This document shows positions 36,901 through 45,369 of a stretch of 61,844 bases of DNA, piece after piece. Below the pieces are notes generated by a model, which saw only the letters and a list, made by a program, of their open reading frames with translations, searched no databases and was not told where the DNA came from. The position numbers and the translations under genes are program-made. Source of the DNA: Parabacteroides faecis (GTDB lineage: Bacteria > Bacteroidota > Bacteroidia > Bacteroidales > Tannerellaceae). Location of the stretch: NCBI RefSeq assembly GCF_014647375.1, contig NZ_BMPB01000023.1:1-61844 (forward strand), in the 5' to 3' direction. Positions within the stretch are counted from its first letter, which is position 1. Every line of letters starts with the position of its first letter.

Positions 36901-38148
36901 ACAGGAACGAAGACATTCCAGGGCTATGACGTTGCCTATAAGAAAGAGGACAGGCAAAAGACGATACTCGCTCCCTGGTTTGCCGATTTTATCTCGCCTT
37001 TCATTCCGGCTCTCGGAGAACTGGCAGGTTATAAGATCGTCAATTTGCCTAAGACCAATACGGTCTCAGCGGAGGCCGGACTTGTCTACGGGCATAATGA
37101 AGTCTGCTATCCTTCCACATTGATTTTGGGAGATATTATCACGGCATTGCAATCGGGTGAATATGACCTGGATGATGTTGTGGTTGCCATTACGCAAACA
37201 GGCGGTCAGTGCCGGGCTACGAACTATCTGGCACAGATCAAATCAGGTTTGATGAACGCGGGATTTTCCAATATTCCGGTGTTGGTGTTTGCTGCCGGAG
37301 AGGTTTTCCAGAATGATCAGAAGGCGTTTAAACTGCCGGTTCTTAAATTGATGGATATTGTCGTTTATATGCTTCTTTATGCGGATGCATTGCAGCAGAT
37401 GTATAGCAGTACGATCATCCGGGAAAAGAAGAAAGGGGAGACGCAGCATCTGTTTGATTTCTATATTGAGAGGGGAGTGGAGGCAATCCGCAGGAACGAT
37501 CATAAAGCGTTGCTTTCCTTGTTGGAACAGGCTGTGGCCGACTTTAACGGAGTTGACATCTACGACCGTGAGTTTACGAAGATCGGCTTGGTAGGGGAGA
37601 TCTATGTGAAATACAATAATTACGGACAGGCTCATATCACCGAATGGCTTCGTTCCCGGAATATGGAAGTGGTCACGCCTCCTATCATCGATTTCGTGAT
37701 GCAGTATTTCGTAAATTCCCAGGCCAACGTAAAGAATGGTTTGCAGAAGGATAATCTCTTTAAGCATTGCCTGAGTCCTATATTCTGGAAATATATGAAT
37801 GACAAGATCAGGAAGGTGGAAGGAATCGTGAAGAGTTATCGTTTTCATGTGCCGTCCAAATCAATATATGTAAAGGCAAAATATGCTTCGGAGATATTGG
37901 ATTTGTCCAATCAGTTCGGTGAAGGTTGGTTGATAGCCGGAGAGGTGGCCAGCTATGCCCGTCAGGGGATAAAGAGGGTTGTCTGTATTCAGCCGTTCGG
38001 TTGCATTGCCAATCATATTGTAGCGAAAGGTATCGAGAAACGGTTGAGGAAGTTCTATCCGGAGATGAACCTGCTGTATCTGGATGTTGATGGCGGCATG
38101 GCGGAGGTGAATTTACAGAACAGGTTACATTTCCTGATTAATGATTGA
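33901..38148 (+). CDS. fused acyl-CoA dehydratase activase (BadF/BcrA-type, DUF2229)
   Basis: A 1415-residue cytosolic protein. It has two ASKHA ATPase domains of the 2-hydroxyacyl-CoA dehydratase activator type: residues about 1-280 (GIDVGSTTLKVVV, SCAGGTGAF with C129, SRCGVF with C168) and about 325-600 (GIDSGSTTTKILI, CSSGCGSF with C451, SRCTVF with C490). The second Cys of each pair fits a bridging [4Fe-4S] cluster. A Cys-rich spacer (CKGCTNKC) and DUF2229 follow (IGIPRVLNMFENYPFWHTLL), then an HgdB-like half to the end. Such fusions are common in anaerobes; the activated partner is not known. It is probably governed by the adjacent TetR. Confidence 0.85.
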   Translation: MKPNTICSIGIDVGSTTLKVVVLNDRNEIIYKVYRRHKADFNTLFVEELNTVTSRFPDCRFTIAITGSAGMGISERTGIPFVQEVVASIEVVDKEYPDTHTLIDLGGEDAKMVFFKDGRQPDIRMNGSCAGGTGAFIDQMADLMNIPVEELGRQALKYEKLYPVASRCGVFAKTDVQNLISRNVPVPDISMSILRTVAVQSVTTLARGCDIQPKILCIGGPLTFIPALRDSFVELLNLDEADLIVPANSEYFPAWGTALYNREGETIEDISLLIQKLGIKDHKRKDVLPALFANEEEYQSWKENRKIKPLKRAELGSKKNIECFLGIDSGSTTTKILIMDTDGDIVYTFYGTNQGNSLRKVIEGLNGFYQEAKNKGVTFRFISSAATGYGEDLIKSALNLDYGIVETMAHLSGAQYVDPEVSFVLDIGGQDMKSIFTRNGVISNIELNEACSSGCGSFLQNFAATMNMGLSEFTKAACLAEYPSDLGSRCTVFMNSKVKQSLRENAALGDIAAGLAYSVIKNCLFKVLKITNLNLLGEHIVVQGGTFRNDAVYRALELLSGKSVSTTDYPELMGALGAALYARKMWQADKKQTLFTGEEVLPDVNTVDTKELQCKGCTNKCSILRFRFDNGNICYAGNKCEKVFFSKTTAAEKGYNAFDRKNEILFARSSEKQTSVSGLRIGIPRVLNMFENYPFWHTLLTECDLEVVLSPESTTALYQKGVGSVMSDNICFPAKLVHGHILALAEQKVDRIFYPMIVKEEKEFDSSVNSYNCPVVSGYPDVIRSSMEPEEKFGIPFDKPVVTFSNDKALEKACFTYLSSLGVSEVVFRKAFVKALKERNETKDALRDKQKALFDQAVRENKLVFVVVGRPYHTDPLIHQKVGQILSDMGVYVFTDDIFRHKESKGFGKLNIVSQWSYPNRVVQAAMEVAKLPQNVQLVQLNSFGCGPDSFFMDETGEILKQAGKNHTILRIDEIASPGSVRLRMRSLIESLKVIIPDPVTGTKTFQGYDVAYKKEDRQKTILAPWFADFISPFIPALGELAGYKIVNLPKTNTVSAEAGLVYGHNEVCYPSTLILGDIITALQSGEYDLDDVVVAITQTGGQCRATNYLAQIKSGLMNAGFSNIPVLVFAAGEVFQNDQKAFKLPVLKLMDIVVYMLLYADALQQMYSSTIIREKKKGETQHLFDFYIERGVEAIRRNDHKALLSLLEQAVADFNGVDIYDREFTKIGLVGEIYVKYNNYGQAHITEWLRSRNMEVVTPPIIDFVMQYFVNSQANVKNGLQKDNLFKHCLSPIFWKYMNDKIRKVEGIVKSYRFHVPSKSIYVKAKYASEILDLSNQFGEGWLIAGEVASYARQGIKRVVCIQPFGCIANHIVAKGIEKRLRKFYPEMNLLYLDVDGGMAEVNLQNRLHFLIND

Positions 38149-38186
38149 GGGCGATATAAGTAATACAGAATTATAAAATTTCAGAT

Positions 38187-38834
38187 ATGGAACCTGTTTT
38201 TCATGTTATAGACAAAACAAGTTGGGAAAGGAGCGTTCATTTTGATTATTACTATTCACAAATAAAGTGCAAGTATAATCTAAATGCCAATCTTGATATT
38301 ACCAATCTTGTAACAAAGCAAAAGGGAAAGAATATAAAATTCTTTCCCACAATGTTATACGTTATTATGAGGGCTGTCAATCAGAACAAAGAATTTCGTA
38401 TGAGCTTTAACGAAAAAGGAGAATTAGGTTATTGGGACGAGGTTGTTCCATGTTATACTATTTTCCATGATGCGGATAAAACATTTACAGATATATGGAG
38501 TGAATACAATGCTGACTTTGACGTATTCTATAAGACCGTTTCAGAGGATATGCAGAAGTATAAGGATATAACAGGAGTGATAAAGGCCCGTCCCGGACAA
38601 CCGAAGAATTTTTGTTCGGTATCTTGTTTGCCCTGGCTAAGTTTCACAAGTTTTGCGCAGGACACATATACGGAAAGTTCTTTCTTGTTTCCTCTCATTA
38701 AATTCGGGAAATATTTTGAAGAGAATGGGAAAATCCTGCTTCCCGTTTCCGTCTTTGTGAGCCATGCGGTGGCCGACGGATATCACACTTGCAAACTTAT
38801 AAATGATATTCAGGAGATAGCACGGAGTTTTTGA
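38187..38834 (+). CDS. chloramphenicol acetyltransferase-like protein (CatA type)
   Basis: A 215-residue trimeric-type acetyltransferase, the normal length for type A CAT. The active-site segment is SHAVADGYH, matching HHAVxDGFH with the catalytic second His and the structural Asp kept. The Asp-rich ADKTFTDIWSEYNADF and the FCSVSCLPWLSFTSF region are also typical. It lies 38 bp behind the activase gene. Many Bacteroidales carry such chromosomal relatives, and real chloramphenicol resistance cannot be inferred from sequence alone. Confidence 0.85.
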   Translation: MEPVFHVIDKTSWERSVHFDYYYSQIKCKYNLNANLDITNLVTKQKGKNIKFFPTMLYVIMRAVNQNKEFRMSFNEKGELGYWDEVVPCYTIFHDADKTFTDIWSEYNADFDVFYKTVSEDMQKYKDITGVIKARPGQPKNFCSVSCLPWLSFTSFAQDTYTESSFLFPLIKFGKYFEENGKILLPVSVFVSHAVADGYHTCKLINDIQEIARSF

Positions 38835-38982
38835 TCAAAAGAGTGATTACTTGAATAATTATAAAGACCTGAATAAAGACTGATATTTAATTTGCATTCG
38901 TTCAAATGGTTATGGTTTTGTGTAGATGCTTTTCTACTCGATTTATCTTCAGACTTTCAAAATAAGGGCGACTGGGAAATAG

Positions 38983-39996
38983 TCAAAGATTTTCATTCGC
39001 TTTTATTTTTGTTCCTCCAAAAACTTCAGACATATTTATTCTGCCGAGCGTATCGTCTATTTGTTTCACTTCTTCCGCTGTCAGTATAATATCGGATGCA
39101 CCGGCATTCTCTTGTAAACGGCTCAGTTGGCGTGTTCCGGGTATAGGAGCGATCCAGGGTTTCTTGCAAAGCATCCAGGCAAGTGATATCTGGGCCGGTG
39201 TAGCGCTTTTTGTTTCAGCAAGATTTCTTATCATGTCTAACAGTTGTTGATTGGCTGCAAAACTTTCGGGTCTGAATTGTGGCATGGAACTGCGATAATC
39301 CGTACCCGGTTCAAACCTGGAATCCTGATTGTATCTGTCGGAAAGCAGTCCGTTGGCAAGTGGTGAGAAAGGAACGAATCCGATGCCAAGCTCTTCCAAA
39401 ACCGGAAACAGGGCTTCATAATGACGTGCCATCATCGAATAACGGTTTTCCACAGCTGTTAGCGGACAGACGCTATGCGCACGCCTGATGACATTTTCTG
39501 TTGCTTCGGAAATACCCCAATGGATGATTTTGCCTTCATTGATCAAGTCCTGCATGGTACCTGCCACTTCTTCCGGAGCGATGCCAGGGTCAATACGGTG
39601 CTGGTAATAGAGGTCGATACGATCAGTTTGTAAGCGGCGGAGGGAACCTTCTACTGATTTTCGGATTGTTTCAGGGCGTGAGTCTGTAATAAGCGGGTAG
39701 GGGACTTTGCCGCTTTCCGTGTCGAAACGGATACCGAATTTAGTGGCAATTACTATTTTATTCCGGAAAGATTTTAAAGCGTCTCCTAATAACTCTTCAT
39801 TATCGTGCGGATTATCCGGTGTCCCGTATGACTCGGCGGTATCGAAAAAGGTATATCCTAAGTCTATTGCCTGAGCCAATAGCTCTGTCATCTCTTTCCT
39901 ATCGGGAACTGTTCCATAAGCATGACTCATTCCCATGCAACCTAAACCGATGGCGGATACTTTCAATCCGCTGCTTCCTAATTCTCTGTACTTCAT
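38983..39996 (-). CDS. aldo/keto reductase, cytosolic (copy 4)
   Basis: A 337-residue AKR without a signal. The tetrad is FFDTAESYG, IATKFGIR, YYQHRIDP, and the cofactor tail is PIPGTRQLSRLQENA. It resembles YhdN-like general aldehyde/ketone reductases. The promoter has a TACCTTTG -7 box at 40041-40048 and a 33-bp AraC-A site exactly 23 bp upstream (40072-40104). The AraC gene that ends at 40108, right behind the site, is the most likely regulator. Confidence 0.88.
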   Translation of the reverse strand: MKYRELGSSGLKVSAIGLGCMGMSHAYGTVPDRKEMTELLAQAIDLGYTFFDTAESYGTPDNPHDNEELLGDALKSFRNKIVIATKFGIRFDTESGKVPYPLITDSRPETIRKSVEGSLRRLQTDRIDLYYQHRIDPGIAPEEVAGTMQDLINEGKIIHWGISEATENVIRRAHSVCPLTAVENRYSMMARHYEALFPVLEELGIGFVPFSPLANGLLSDRYNQDSRFEPGTDYRSSMPQFRPESFAANQQLLDMIRNLAETKSATPAQISLAWMLCKKPWIAPIPGTRQLSRLQENAGASDIILTAEEVKQIDDTLGRINMSEVFGGTKIKANENL

Positions 39997-40040
39997 GATT
40001 CTGTTTCCTTTGTTATTTATGAACTCTTATTTATATATAA

Positions 40041-40104
40041 CAAAGGTAAAGCTAAACTTAGCGTATGTAAATACACAGATTACGGATTAGTAAACCAATA
40101 TTAC
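40041..40104 (-). promoter_or_regulatory. promoter plus AraC-A operator S2
   Basis: -7 box TACCTTTG at 40041-40048, 23 bp spacer, then the 33-bp site at 40072-40104, which reads GTAATATTGGTT-N6-TCCGTAATCTGTGTA on the minus strand. It drives the reductase at 38983. Confidence 0.7.
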
Positions 40105-40107
40105 AGT

Positions 40108-41004
40108 TTAACTCATTTGCCGGTAATCGGTGGGGGCCATTCCTGTCATTTTCTTAAATAACCGGCTGAAGTGATGCGGATATTTGAATCCCATTTCATA
40201 CGCTATTTCATTAATCGTTTTCTCCGGATCGTGTAGCTTTGCTTTTGCCAGGTTAATCACGGTCGACTGTATGTGTTCCTGTGCAGACTTTCCGGTTTCT
40301 TTTTTGATCAGATCTCCGAAATAGTTGGCGGAGAGATGTAAATTATCAGCACAATATTGTACGGATGGCAACCCGATTGTTTCCGGCTTATCCGATTCAA
40401 AATAGTCATTCAGTAACATTTCAAAACGGGTCAGTATATCATGGTTTACCTTTTCACGGGTGACAAACTGGCGATCATAAAAACGCATCGAGTAATTGAG
40501 TAAAACTTCGATACTGGCTGTGATGATGGATTTACTGTGTTTGTCGATGGAGCGTTCCAGTTCCTCTTGTATTTCGTTCAGGCAGTTCAGGAATGTTTGT
40601 CGTTCACGTTCCGATATATGGAGCGACTCATTTGCTTCATAAGAGAAAAATGTATATTCACGCATTTTCTGTCCGAGAGATGTTTTCCATAATAAGTCCG
40701 GGTGAAATAACAATGCCCAGCCTTTCATCTGGTAAGTTTCCCCGGTATCCTCGTTCCCGACAATCTGGCCCGGGGAGAGAAAGACCAGGGTTCCCTCCTG
40801 ATAATCATAGTAATTCTTACCGTAGCGCACATCCCCGCATTTGACATCTTTCAATACAACGGCATAAAAGCCGTATCGTTTGCGGGCATGTCTCAGTGGT
40901 TTCACTTTCGAGAAATCGATAACGCTGATCAGCGGGTGCAACGTTTCGTATCCGATAAAGGAGTGATAGTCGTGAATCGTTTCCAGTTCTAAAATCTTAT
41001 CCAT
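40108..41004 (-). CDS. AraC-family regulator, family A (copy 2)
   Basis: A 298-residue regulator with the family-A sensing domain (YHSFIGYETLHPLISVIDFSK, LKDVKCGDVRYGKNYYDYQEGTLVFLSPGQIVG) and the HTH pair at about 195-296 (CADNLHLSANYFGDLIKKE, MGFKYPHHFSRLFKKMTG). It is divergent from an MFS transporter and lies upstream of an aldo/keto reductase; both target promoters carry the 33-bp site at 23 bp. Its own -7 box (41026-41033) is 41 bp from site S3a, suggesting autoregulation. Confidence 0.88.
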   Translation of the reverse strand: MDKILELETIHDYHSFIGYETLHPLISVIDFSKVKPLRHARKRYGFYAVVLKDVKCGDVRYGKNYYDYQEGTLVFLSPGQIVGNEDTGETYQMKGWALLFHPDLLWKTSLGQKMREYTFFSYEANESLHISERERQTFLNCLNEIQEELERSIDKHSKSIITASIEVLLNYSMRFYDRQFVTREKVNHDILTRFEMLLNDYFESDKPETIGLPSVQYCADNLHLSANYFGDLIKKETGKSAQEHIQSTVINLAKAKLHDPEKTINEIAYEMGFKYPHHFSRLFKKMTGMAPTDYRQMS

Positions 41005-41025
41005 TGTCTTCGTTTTTATCTGTCA

Positions 41026-41033
41026 CAAAAATA
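41026..41033 (-). promoter_or_regulatory. -7 box TATTTTTG for AraC 40108
   Basis: TAnnTTTG match 21 bp upstream of the AraC start and 41 bp from operator S3a. Confidence 0.55.
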
Positions 41034-41074
41034 ACAGTTTTCCGGTACGTAGATACTGGTGAAATCTTAAATAT

Positions 41075-41107
41075 GTAATATTGGTATAAGAAACAGTGAT
41101 TTGTGTT
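41075..41107 (+). promoter_or_regulatory. AraC-A operator S3a
   Basis: GTAATATTGGTA-N6-ACAGTGATTTGTGTT. It is 41 bp behind the AraC -7 box and 61 bp from the start of the second copy S3b. This is the autoregulatory position. Confidence 0.65.
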
Positions 41108-41135
41108 TACTGTCTGTGTGTCAGTAATTAAAAAA

Positions 41136-41199
41136 GTGATATTGGTAGATGAACCTGTAATCTGTGTATGGTCGTGGAGGAATAATGGGCGTATGTTTG
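41136..41199 (+). promoter_or_regulatory. MFS promoter plus AraC-A operator S3b
   Basis: The site at 41136-41168 (GTGATATTGGTA-N6-CCTGTAATCTGTGTA) is 23 bp upstream of the -7 box TATGTTTG (41192-41199). Confidence 0.7.
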
Positions 41200-41248
41200 T
41201 AGCATGAAAAAAGTTCTTTTTAAGTATAAATTATAACTTGATATACTA

Positions 41249-42508
41249 ATGAATAAGACATTGACAGATTCAAAATTCAGATTGTGGTTGTTGTGGGGCT
41301 TTGCCGTATTGCTCTACTTCTTTGCAAACCTGCAAAAAGTGGTTATACCGGGGGCGACCTTTAATGAGATCCAACAGCATTTTTCTACTGCAGCAAGTAG
41401 TGTAACGGGGTTAGGTGCTATATTTATGTATACGTATGCTTTCAGCCAGCTGTTTGTCGGTTTGTTTGTCGATCGCTTCAGCGGGGTGCGTGTGATGGCG
41501 TGGGGCGGATTACTTTTGGTCGTAGGCAGTATCCTTTCGGCATTAGCTCCTTCGTTGTGGATGCTCTATGCTGCACGTATCATGGTAGGAATGGGGTCTG
41601 CCAGTGTCTATCTGAGTATAACCAAAGAGACGAACCGTATCTTTCCCGGTAATTTTGCTTTGATGCTTGGTTTTGTGATGGTACTTGGTTATTTGGGTGG
41701 TGTGGCAGGAAATGCTCCTTTTATAGCAGGTGTACAAGCGTGGGGATGGCAATCGACGTTGATCCTGGCCGGGATCGTTTCGGGTGTGGCTTATGCCGGA
41801 TTTCTTTTGACGAAGGTTTCTCTTCCGATGCCTGTTGTTGCCCAGAGTGCCCGCTTCGACTTTCGTCGTTTTCTGGATGTGTTGAAAAAGCAACATAATA
41901 TATATGTGATTGTCTGTGGTTCATTTACGTTCGGGCTCTATTTTGTGGTGCAAAGTATGATTGGGAAGAAGTTTCTGGAAGACTATTCGGGGATGAGTGC
42001 AGAAGGGGCAGGATGGGTACTGACTGTTCTTATGATAATAGGTGCGGCCAATAGTCTGTTGGCTCCGGGGTTGAATCGTTTGTTGGGCGATCGTCGACGG
42101 ATATTCATGCTTTTTTCCGGAATCGGTACGGCGCTGTCTTTTCTATTGCTTGTTTTGGCTATCGCTTTTGGAATACATAGTCCATGGCTTACCGGTGGAA
42201 GTTTCGTGCTGATGGCATTTGCTGCTAATATATCTCCAATAATAGTTGCGCTTATCAAAGAAACGAATTATTCGGATATCTGGGGTGTGGCACTGAGTTT
42301 ATACACTTTTATTGCATATATGGTGATTGCAGCTTTAGGTAATGTTGTCGGTTTCCTGATGGACAGGTTTGAGCCGGAACATATCGACGGCGTGCAGATA
42401 TATGGCCGCGATTCTTATTTGCTTTCGTTCGGTGTATTGCTGGTTATCTCATTGTTTGCTGTATATAGTGCATTCCGGATACGGGAAACATATGGTAAAG
42501 ATATTTGA
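41249..42508 (+). CDS. MFS transporter
   Basis: A 419-residue inner-membrane transporter with about 12 hydrophobic segments. The cytoplasmic loop after TM2 reads GLFVDRFSGVRVM, the MFS motif A pattern, and GMGSASVYLSITKE in TM4-5 is also typical. It resembles organic-anion/proton symporters of the sugar-phosphate or hexuronate branch, but the substrate is open. It is divergent from AraC 40108 and convergent with AraC 42513 (4 bp between stops). Two 33-bp AraC-A sites precede it. Confidence 0.88.
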   Translation: MNKTLTDSKFRLWLLWGFAVLLYFFANLQKVVIPGATFNEIQQHFSTAASSVTGLGAIFMYTYAFSQLFVGLFVDRFSGVRVMAWGGLLLVVGSILSALAPSLWMLYAARIMVGMGSASVYLSITKETNRIFPGNFALMLGFVMVLGYLGGVAGNAPFIAGVQAWGWQSTLILAGIVSGVAYAGFLLTKVSLPMPVVAQSARFDFRRFLDVLKKQHNIYVIVCGSFTFGLYFVVQSMIGKKFLEDYSGMSAEGAGWVLTVLMIIGAANSLLAPGLNRLLGDRRRIFMLFSGIGTALSFLLLVLAIAFGIHSPWLTGGSFVLMAFAANISPIIVALIKETNYSDIWGVALSLYTFIAYMVIAALGNVVGFLMDRFEPEHIDGVQIYGRDSYLLSFGVLLVISLFAVYSAFRIRETYGKDI

Positions 42509-42512
42509 GTGC

Positions 42513-43424
42513 TCAGTTCTGCATCCGATATTCATTGGGAGTTATTCCAACTACCCGTTTAAACATGCGGCTGAGATGTTGAGGATACTGAAAGCCGAGG
42601 TCGTAGGCTATTTCGCTCATCGTTTTGTCGGATGAGAGTAGTTTTTCCTTTGCCACTCCTATTACTCGGTCCTGTATATACTCAGAGGCGGTACGTCCTG
42701 TTTGTTTACGTATCATATCGCCAAAATAGTTGGGGGAAAGGAAGACTTTGTCGGCGAAATATTTCACGGATGGCAATCCCTCTTTTTGCGGTGCGTCTCC
42801 CTCGAAGTAATCATTCAGTAACTGTTCGAAGCGGACGATGATGTCATTATTTACCTCACCCCGTGTTTGGAACTGACGTTCATAGTAACGCATACAGTAG
42901 TCGAGTAATAATCCGATATTGGCACAGATCAGCCGACGACTGTGTTTATCGATGGCATGTTTCAGTTCGTTTGAAATATTCTGTAAGCAGTCCATGACAG
43001 TTTGCCGCTCTTCTTCGGAAAGATGGAGTGCCTCGTTGGTCTCGTAAGAGAAGAAAGAGTAGTTACTGATTTCCTGACCGAGGGCGGTTCCATGTATCAG
43101 GTCAGGATGAAAGAGAATACCGTGTGCATGAGGCTGTATGTTCGGTAGCATTTCCAGGTCAGTAACCTGTCCCGGAGCGAAGCAGACGATAGTTCCATCC
43201 TGATAGTCATAATATTGACGACCATATTTGATGTTACCGCATTTGACATCTTTCAGGAATAGTGCATACACCCCATATCGGAACCAGGCTCTTTCAGGCC
43301 ATTGTGTGGACTGGGTCAAATCGACGACACTCACCAAAGGATGCTGGGTTTCAAGTCCGAAGATTTTGTTGTAACGATCTACGCTGTCTAGTTCGATAAT
43401 TTCATCTTTATTGATCTCTTCCAT
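42513..43424 (-). CDS. AraC-family regulator, family A (copy 3)
   Basis: A 303-residue regulator with the family-A sensing domain (YNKIFGLETQHPLVSVVDLTQ, LKDVKCGNIKYGRQYYDYQDGTIVCFAPGQVTD) and the HTH pair at about 200-300 (FADKVFLSPNYFGDMIRKQ, LGFQYPQHLSRMFKRVVG). It is divergent from the cyclophilin-like lipoprotein gene. Operator S5 lies 41 bp from its own -7 box (43449-43456) and 23 bp from that of the lipoprotein gene. Confidence 0.88.
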   Translation of the reverse strand: MEEINKDEIIELDSVDRYNKIFGLETQHPLVSVVDLTQSTQWPERAWFRYGVYALFLKDVKCGNIKYGRQYYDYQDGTIVCFAPGQVTDLEMLPNIQPHAHGILFHPDLIHGTALGQEISNYSFFSYETNEALHLSEEERQTVMDCLQNISNELKHAIDKHSRRLICANIGLLLDYCMRYYERQFQTRGEVNNDIIVRFEQLLNDYFEGDAPQKEGLPSVKYFADKVFLSPNYFGDMIRKQTGRTASEYIQDRVIGVAKEKLLSSDKTMSEIAYDLGFQYPQHLSRMFKRVVGITPNEYRMQN

Positions 43425-43448
43425 ATCGCTTTATGTTTTTATACATTA

Positions 43449-43456
43449 CAAATGTA
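43449..43456 (-). promoter_or_regulatory. -7 box TACATTTG for AraC 42513
   Basis: TAnnTTTG match 24 bp upstream of the AraC start and exactly 41 bp from operator S5. Confidence 0.55.
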
Positions 43457-43497
43457 GTTCTTTTCTTCATACGATTTCTATCGTTGTTTCAGAATCC

Positions 43498-43561
43498 ATG
43501 ATTAGGGTACAATTATCAGTAAAATGTATAAAGTCCCGGTGTTTCTGAGACTCTATTTTTG
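43498..43561 (+). promoter_or_regulatory. lipoprotein promoter plus AraC-A operator S5
   Basis: The site at 43498-43530 (ATGATTAGGGTA-N6-TCAGTAAAATGTATA) is 23 bp upstream of the -7 box TATTTTTG (43554-43561). It is one of the more diverged copies; position and the invariant GGT, GT and T bases support it. Confidence 0.6.
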
Positions 43562-43606
43562 TATCAGAATAATTAAAACAAAGATAATCTGATAAATAGT
43601 AGTAAT

Positions 43607-44086
43607 ATGAAAAAGTTTTTATTAATTCCATTGATGCTATTGACCGTTATGTCGATGGCTGCCTGCGGGGGATCGGACGATGATCCGGTGATGCCTGAAA
43701 CACCTGAACAACCTGAAACTCCTACAACATCTATGAAACTAAATATTACAGTCGGGAGCCGGACGATTACGGCTACGATGGAAGACAATGCTGCTGCACG
43801 GGATTTCCTCTCGCGTTTACCTTTGGAGGTGACTCTGAATGATTATAACAATATTACTGAAAAGATTTTTTATCCGTCGCCTGCGCTGACGACGGTTGGT
43901 GTGACACGGGGCTGCTCACCCGTACTCGGTGATATTACAATTTATGTACCATGGGGCAATGTCGCTATTTTCTGTAAAAACTGGTCGCGAAGCAACGATC
44001 TGATTAAGATCGGTCGTATCGACGGTGATGGTATCGGGGTTTTGAATGTGGCGGGTGATATAGCGGTAAAATTTGAAAGACAATAA
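43607..44086 (+). CDS. cyclophilin-like fold lipoprotein
   Basis: A 159-residue lipoprotein; lipobox MAAC, Cys20, then a Pro/Glu-rich linker. The body (MKLNITVGSRTITATMEDNAAARDFLSRLPLEVTLNDYN) fits the cyclophilin-like fold family (Cyclophil_like2) that often accompanies flavodoxins and reductases in Bacteroidales. No isomerase activity is established for it. It lies 47 bp before the monooxygenase gene and is probably cotranscribed with it. The promoter carries AraC-A operator S5. Confidence 0.75.
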   Translation: MKKFLLIPLMLLTVMSMAACGGSDDDPVMPETPEQPETPTTSMKLNITVGSRTITATMEDNAAARDFLSRLPLEVTLNDYNNITEKIFYPSPALTTVGVTRGCSPVLGDITIYVPWGNVAIFCKNWSRSNDLIKIGRIDGDGIGVLNVAGDIAVKFERQ

Positions 44087-44133
44087 AACCAGTGAAGTTT
44101 GGTTTAATATAAGAAACAAAATAAATAAAGCAA

Positions 44134-44550
44134 ATGAAGAAGTTACTAATCATTTTATTACTAACAGCTGTGATTATTCCGGTGATCGCACAAGAAACTG
44201 AAAATATGGTACGTCTGTCGAAAATTACAGTCGATCCGGAACGGTTGGCTGAATATAATGCTTATCTGAAAGAAGAGATAGAAGCCTCCATGCGGTTGGA
44301 ACCGGGTGTACTGCTACTTTATGCAATGGCTGAAAAGGATCATCCGAATGAGGTGACTATACTTGAAATCTATGCGGATGAAACTGCCTATAAAAGCCAC
44401 ATCGAAACTCCTCATTTCCAGAAATACAAACAGGGAACGCTCGATATGGTAAAACATCTGGAACTGATCGATACTACTCCGTTGATTCCCGGGTTAAAGA
44501 TGAAATCTCCTTCAACAGCCGTGAATACGGTTCGACCGAGGCCTTTCTGA
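44134..44550 (+). CDS. exported ABM-family monooxygenase-like protein
   Basis: A 138-residue protein with a signal peptide (MKKLLIILLLTAVIIPVIAQ). The mature part is an antibiotic-biosynthesis-monooxygenase (YgiN-type) ferredoxin-like fold (MVRLSKITVDPERLAEYNAYLKEE, EPGVLLLYAMAE, ILEIYADETAYKSHIETPHFQKYK). Cytosolic relatives oxidise quinols; the exported one has no known substrate. It is cotranscribed with the cyclophilin-like lipoprotein, and its 3' end overlaps the converging peptidase gene by 77 bp. Confidence 0.8.
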   Translation: MKKLLIILLLTAVIIPVIAQETENMVRLSKITVDPERLAEYNAYLKEEIEASMRLEPGVLLLYAMAEKDHPNEVTILEIYADETAYKSHIETPHFQKYKQGTLDMVKHLELIDTTPLIPGLKMKSPSTAVNTVRPRPF

Positions 44551-45256
44551 TCAGGACTCCTTTTTCTCCATGAAGTTCCCCTGAAGCCGGTAGGCAAAGA
44601 CTAAGACAAGGGAGAGGAGGAAAAGTGCCTTCAATACCTTTGCCGTAATCCCAGGTTTCATCCGGTTCGGCTTGATGAACCAGCGTGCAAGGTTGTTCTG
44701 AAGACTGGAGTAGTTGAATGATATGATAACCTGTCAGTATATCGAATCCGCGGTCATTCTCTATGGAAAAGCCCGCTTCGTCTTCCCATCCCTCTTCGGT
44801 TACGTCCAGTATGATGCCGAGGGCGAGGTGAACTTTGTCTTTGTGCAACACATTCATCACTTCGACGGCGCCACCCGAATGGATTTCTTCATCCCCGGTA
44901 AATGCTATAACTACATCGTTATTCAGTTCATCACGCAGCATCAGGTCGATGATTACGGCATTAGTCGCACTGTTGTCGAAAGTCCCTTTCCAACAATCAC
45001 CGGCCTCTTCCATAAAGCAATTCTGATAGACACAATCGATATGAGAAGATATAAGTGTGTTCCATTCGGCCGGATCTGTTTGCCGGGCATAGATAAGTGA
45101 AAGAGGTCCTTCGTGAATTAACCGGTAATTACTTGATTCCAGCAGTCTTTTTATTTCATCTACCCGGTTGCAGATCGTAAATTTATTCCCATCATCTTTG
45201 CTGTCGATGGTGAGACGTTGGAGCAGGGTGGGATATGATAGAGAGTTATGTTGCAT
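44474..45256 (-). CDS. M28/M20-type metallopeptidase-like protein
   Basis: A 260-residue cytosolic zinc-peptidase-like protein. Candidate metal ligands and acid/base residues are H72 and D74 (SSHID), D94 (GTFDNSATNA), E123/E124 (TGDEEIHSGGA), D151 (ILDVTEE) and the late His in GELHGEKGV. The order fits M28/M42-like aminopeptidases, at the short end of the range. Its last 77 bp overlap the ABM gene on the other strand. The -7 box TACTTTTG is at 45283-45290, divergent from the alcohol dehydrogenase promoter. The substrate is unknown. Confidence 0.65.
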   Translation of the reverse strand: MQHNSLSYPTLLQRLTIDSKDDGNKFTICNRVDEIKRLLESSNYRLIHEGPLSLIYARQTDPAEWNTLISSHIDCVYQNCFMEEAGDCWKGTFDNSATNAVIIDLMLRDELNNDVVIAFTGDEEIHSGGAVEVMNVLHKDKVHLALGIILDVTEEGWEDEAGFSIENDRGFDILTGYHIIQLLQSSEQPCTLVHQAEPDETWDYGKGIEGTFPPLPCLSLCLPASGELHGEKGVLIRKASVEPYSRLLKEISSLTRESTE

Positions 45257-45282
45257 GAATATTATGGAATGTTTTTCGAATA

Positions 45283-45290
45283 CAAAAGTA
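45283..45290 (-). promoter_or_regulatory. -7 box TACTTTTG for the peptidase
   Basis: TAnnTTTG match 26 bp upstream of the peptidase start. Confidence 0.5.
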
Positions 45291-45332
45291 GGAAGTTTTT
45301 TTAAGAGTAGGATATGATTATCGTGTAATCGC

Positions 45333-45340
45333 TATCTTTG
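45333..45340 (+). promoter_or_regulatory. -7 box TATCTTTG for the alcohol dehydrogenase
   Basis: TAnnTTTG match 29 bp before the start codon. No AraC-A site is found at the 23-bp position. Confidence 0.5.
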
Positions 45341-45369
45341 TAAAATCTATTAATCAACAGAAAGAGATT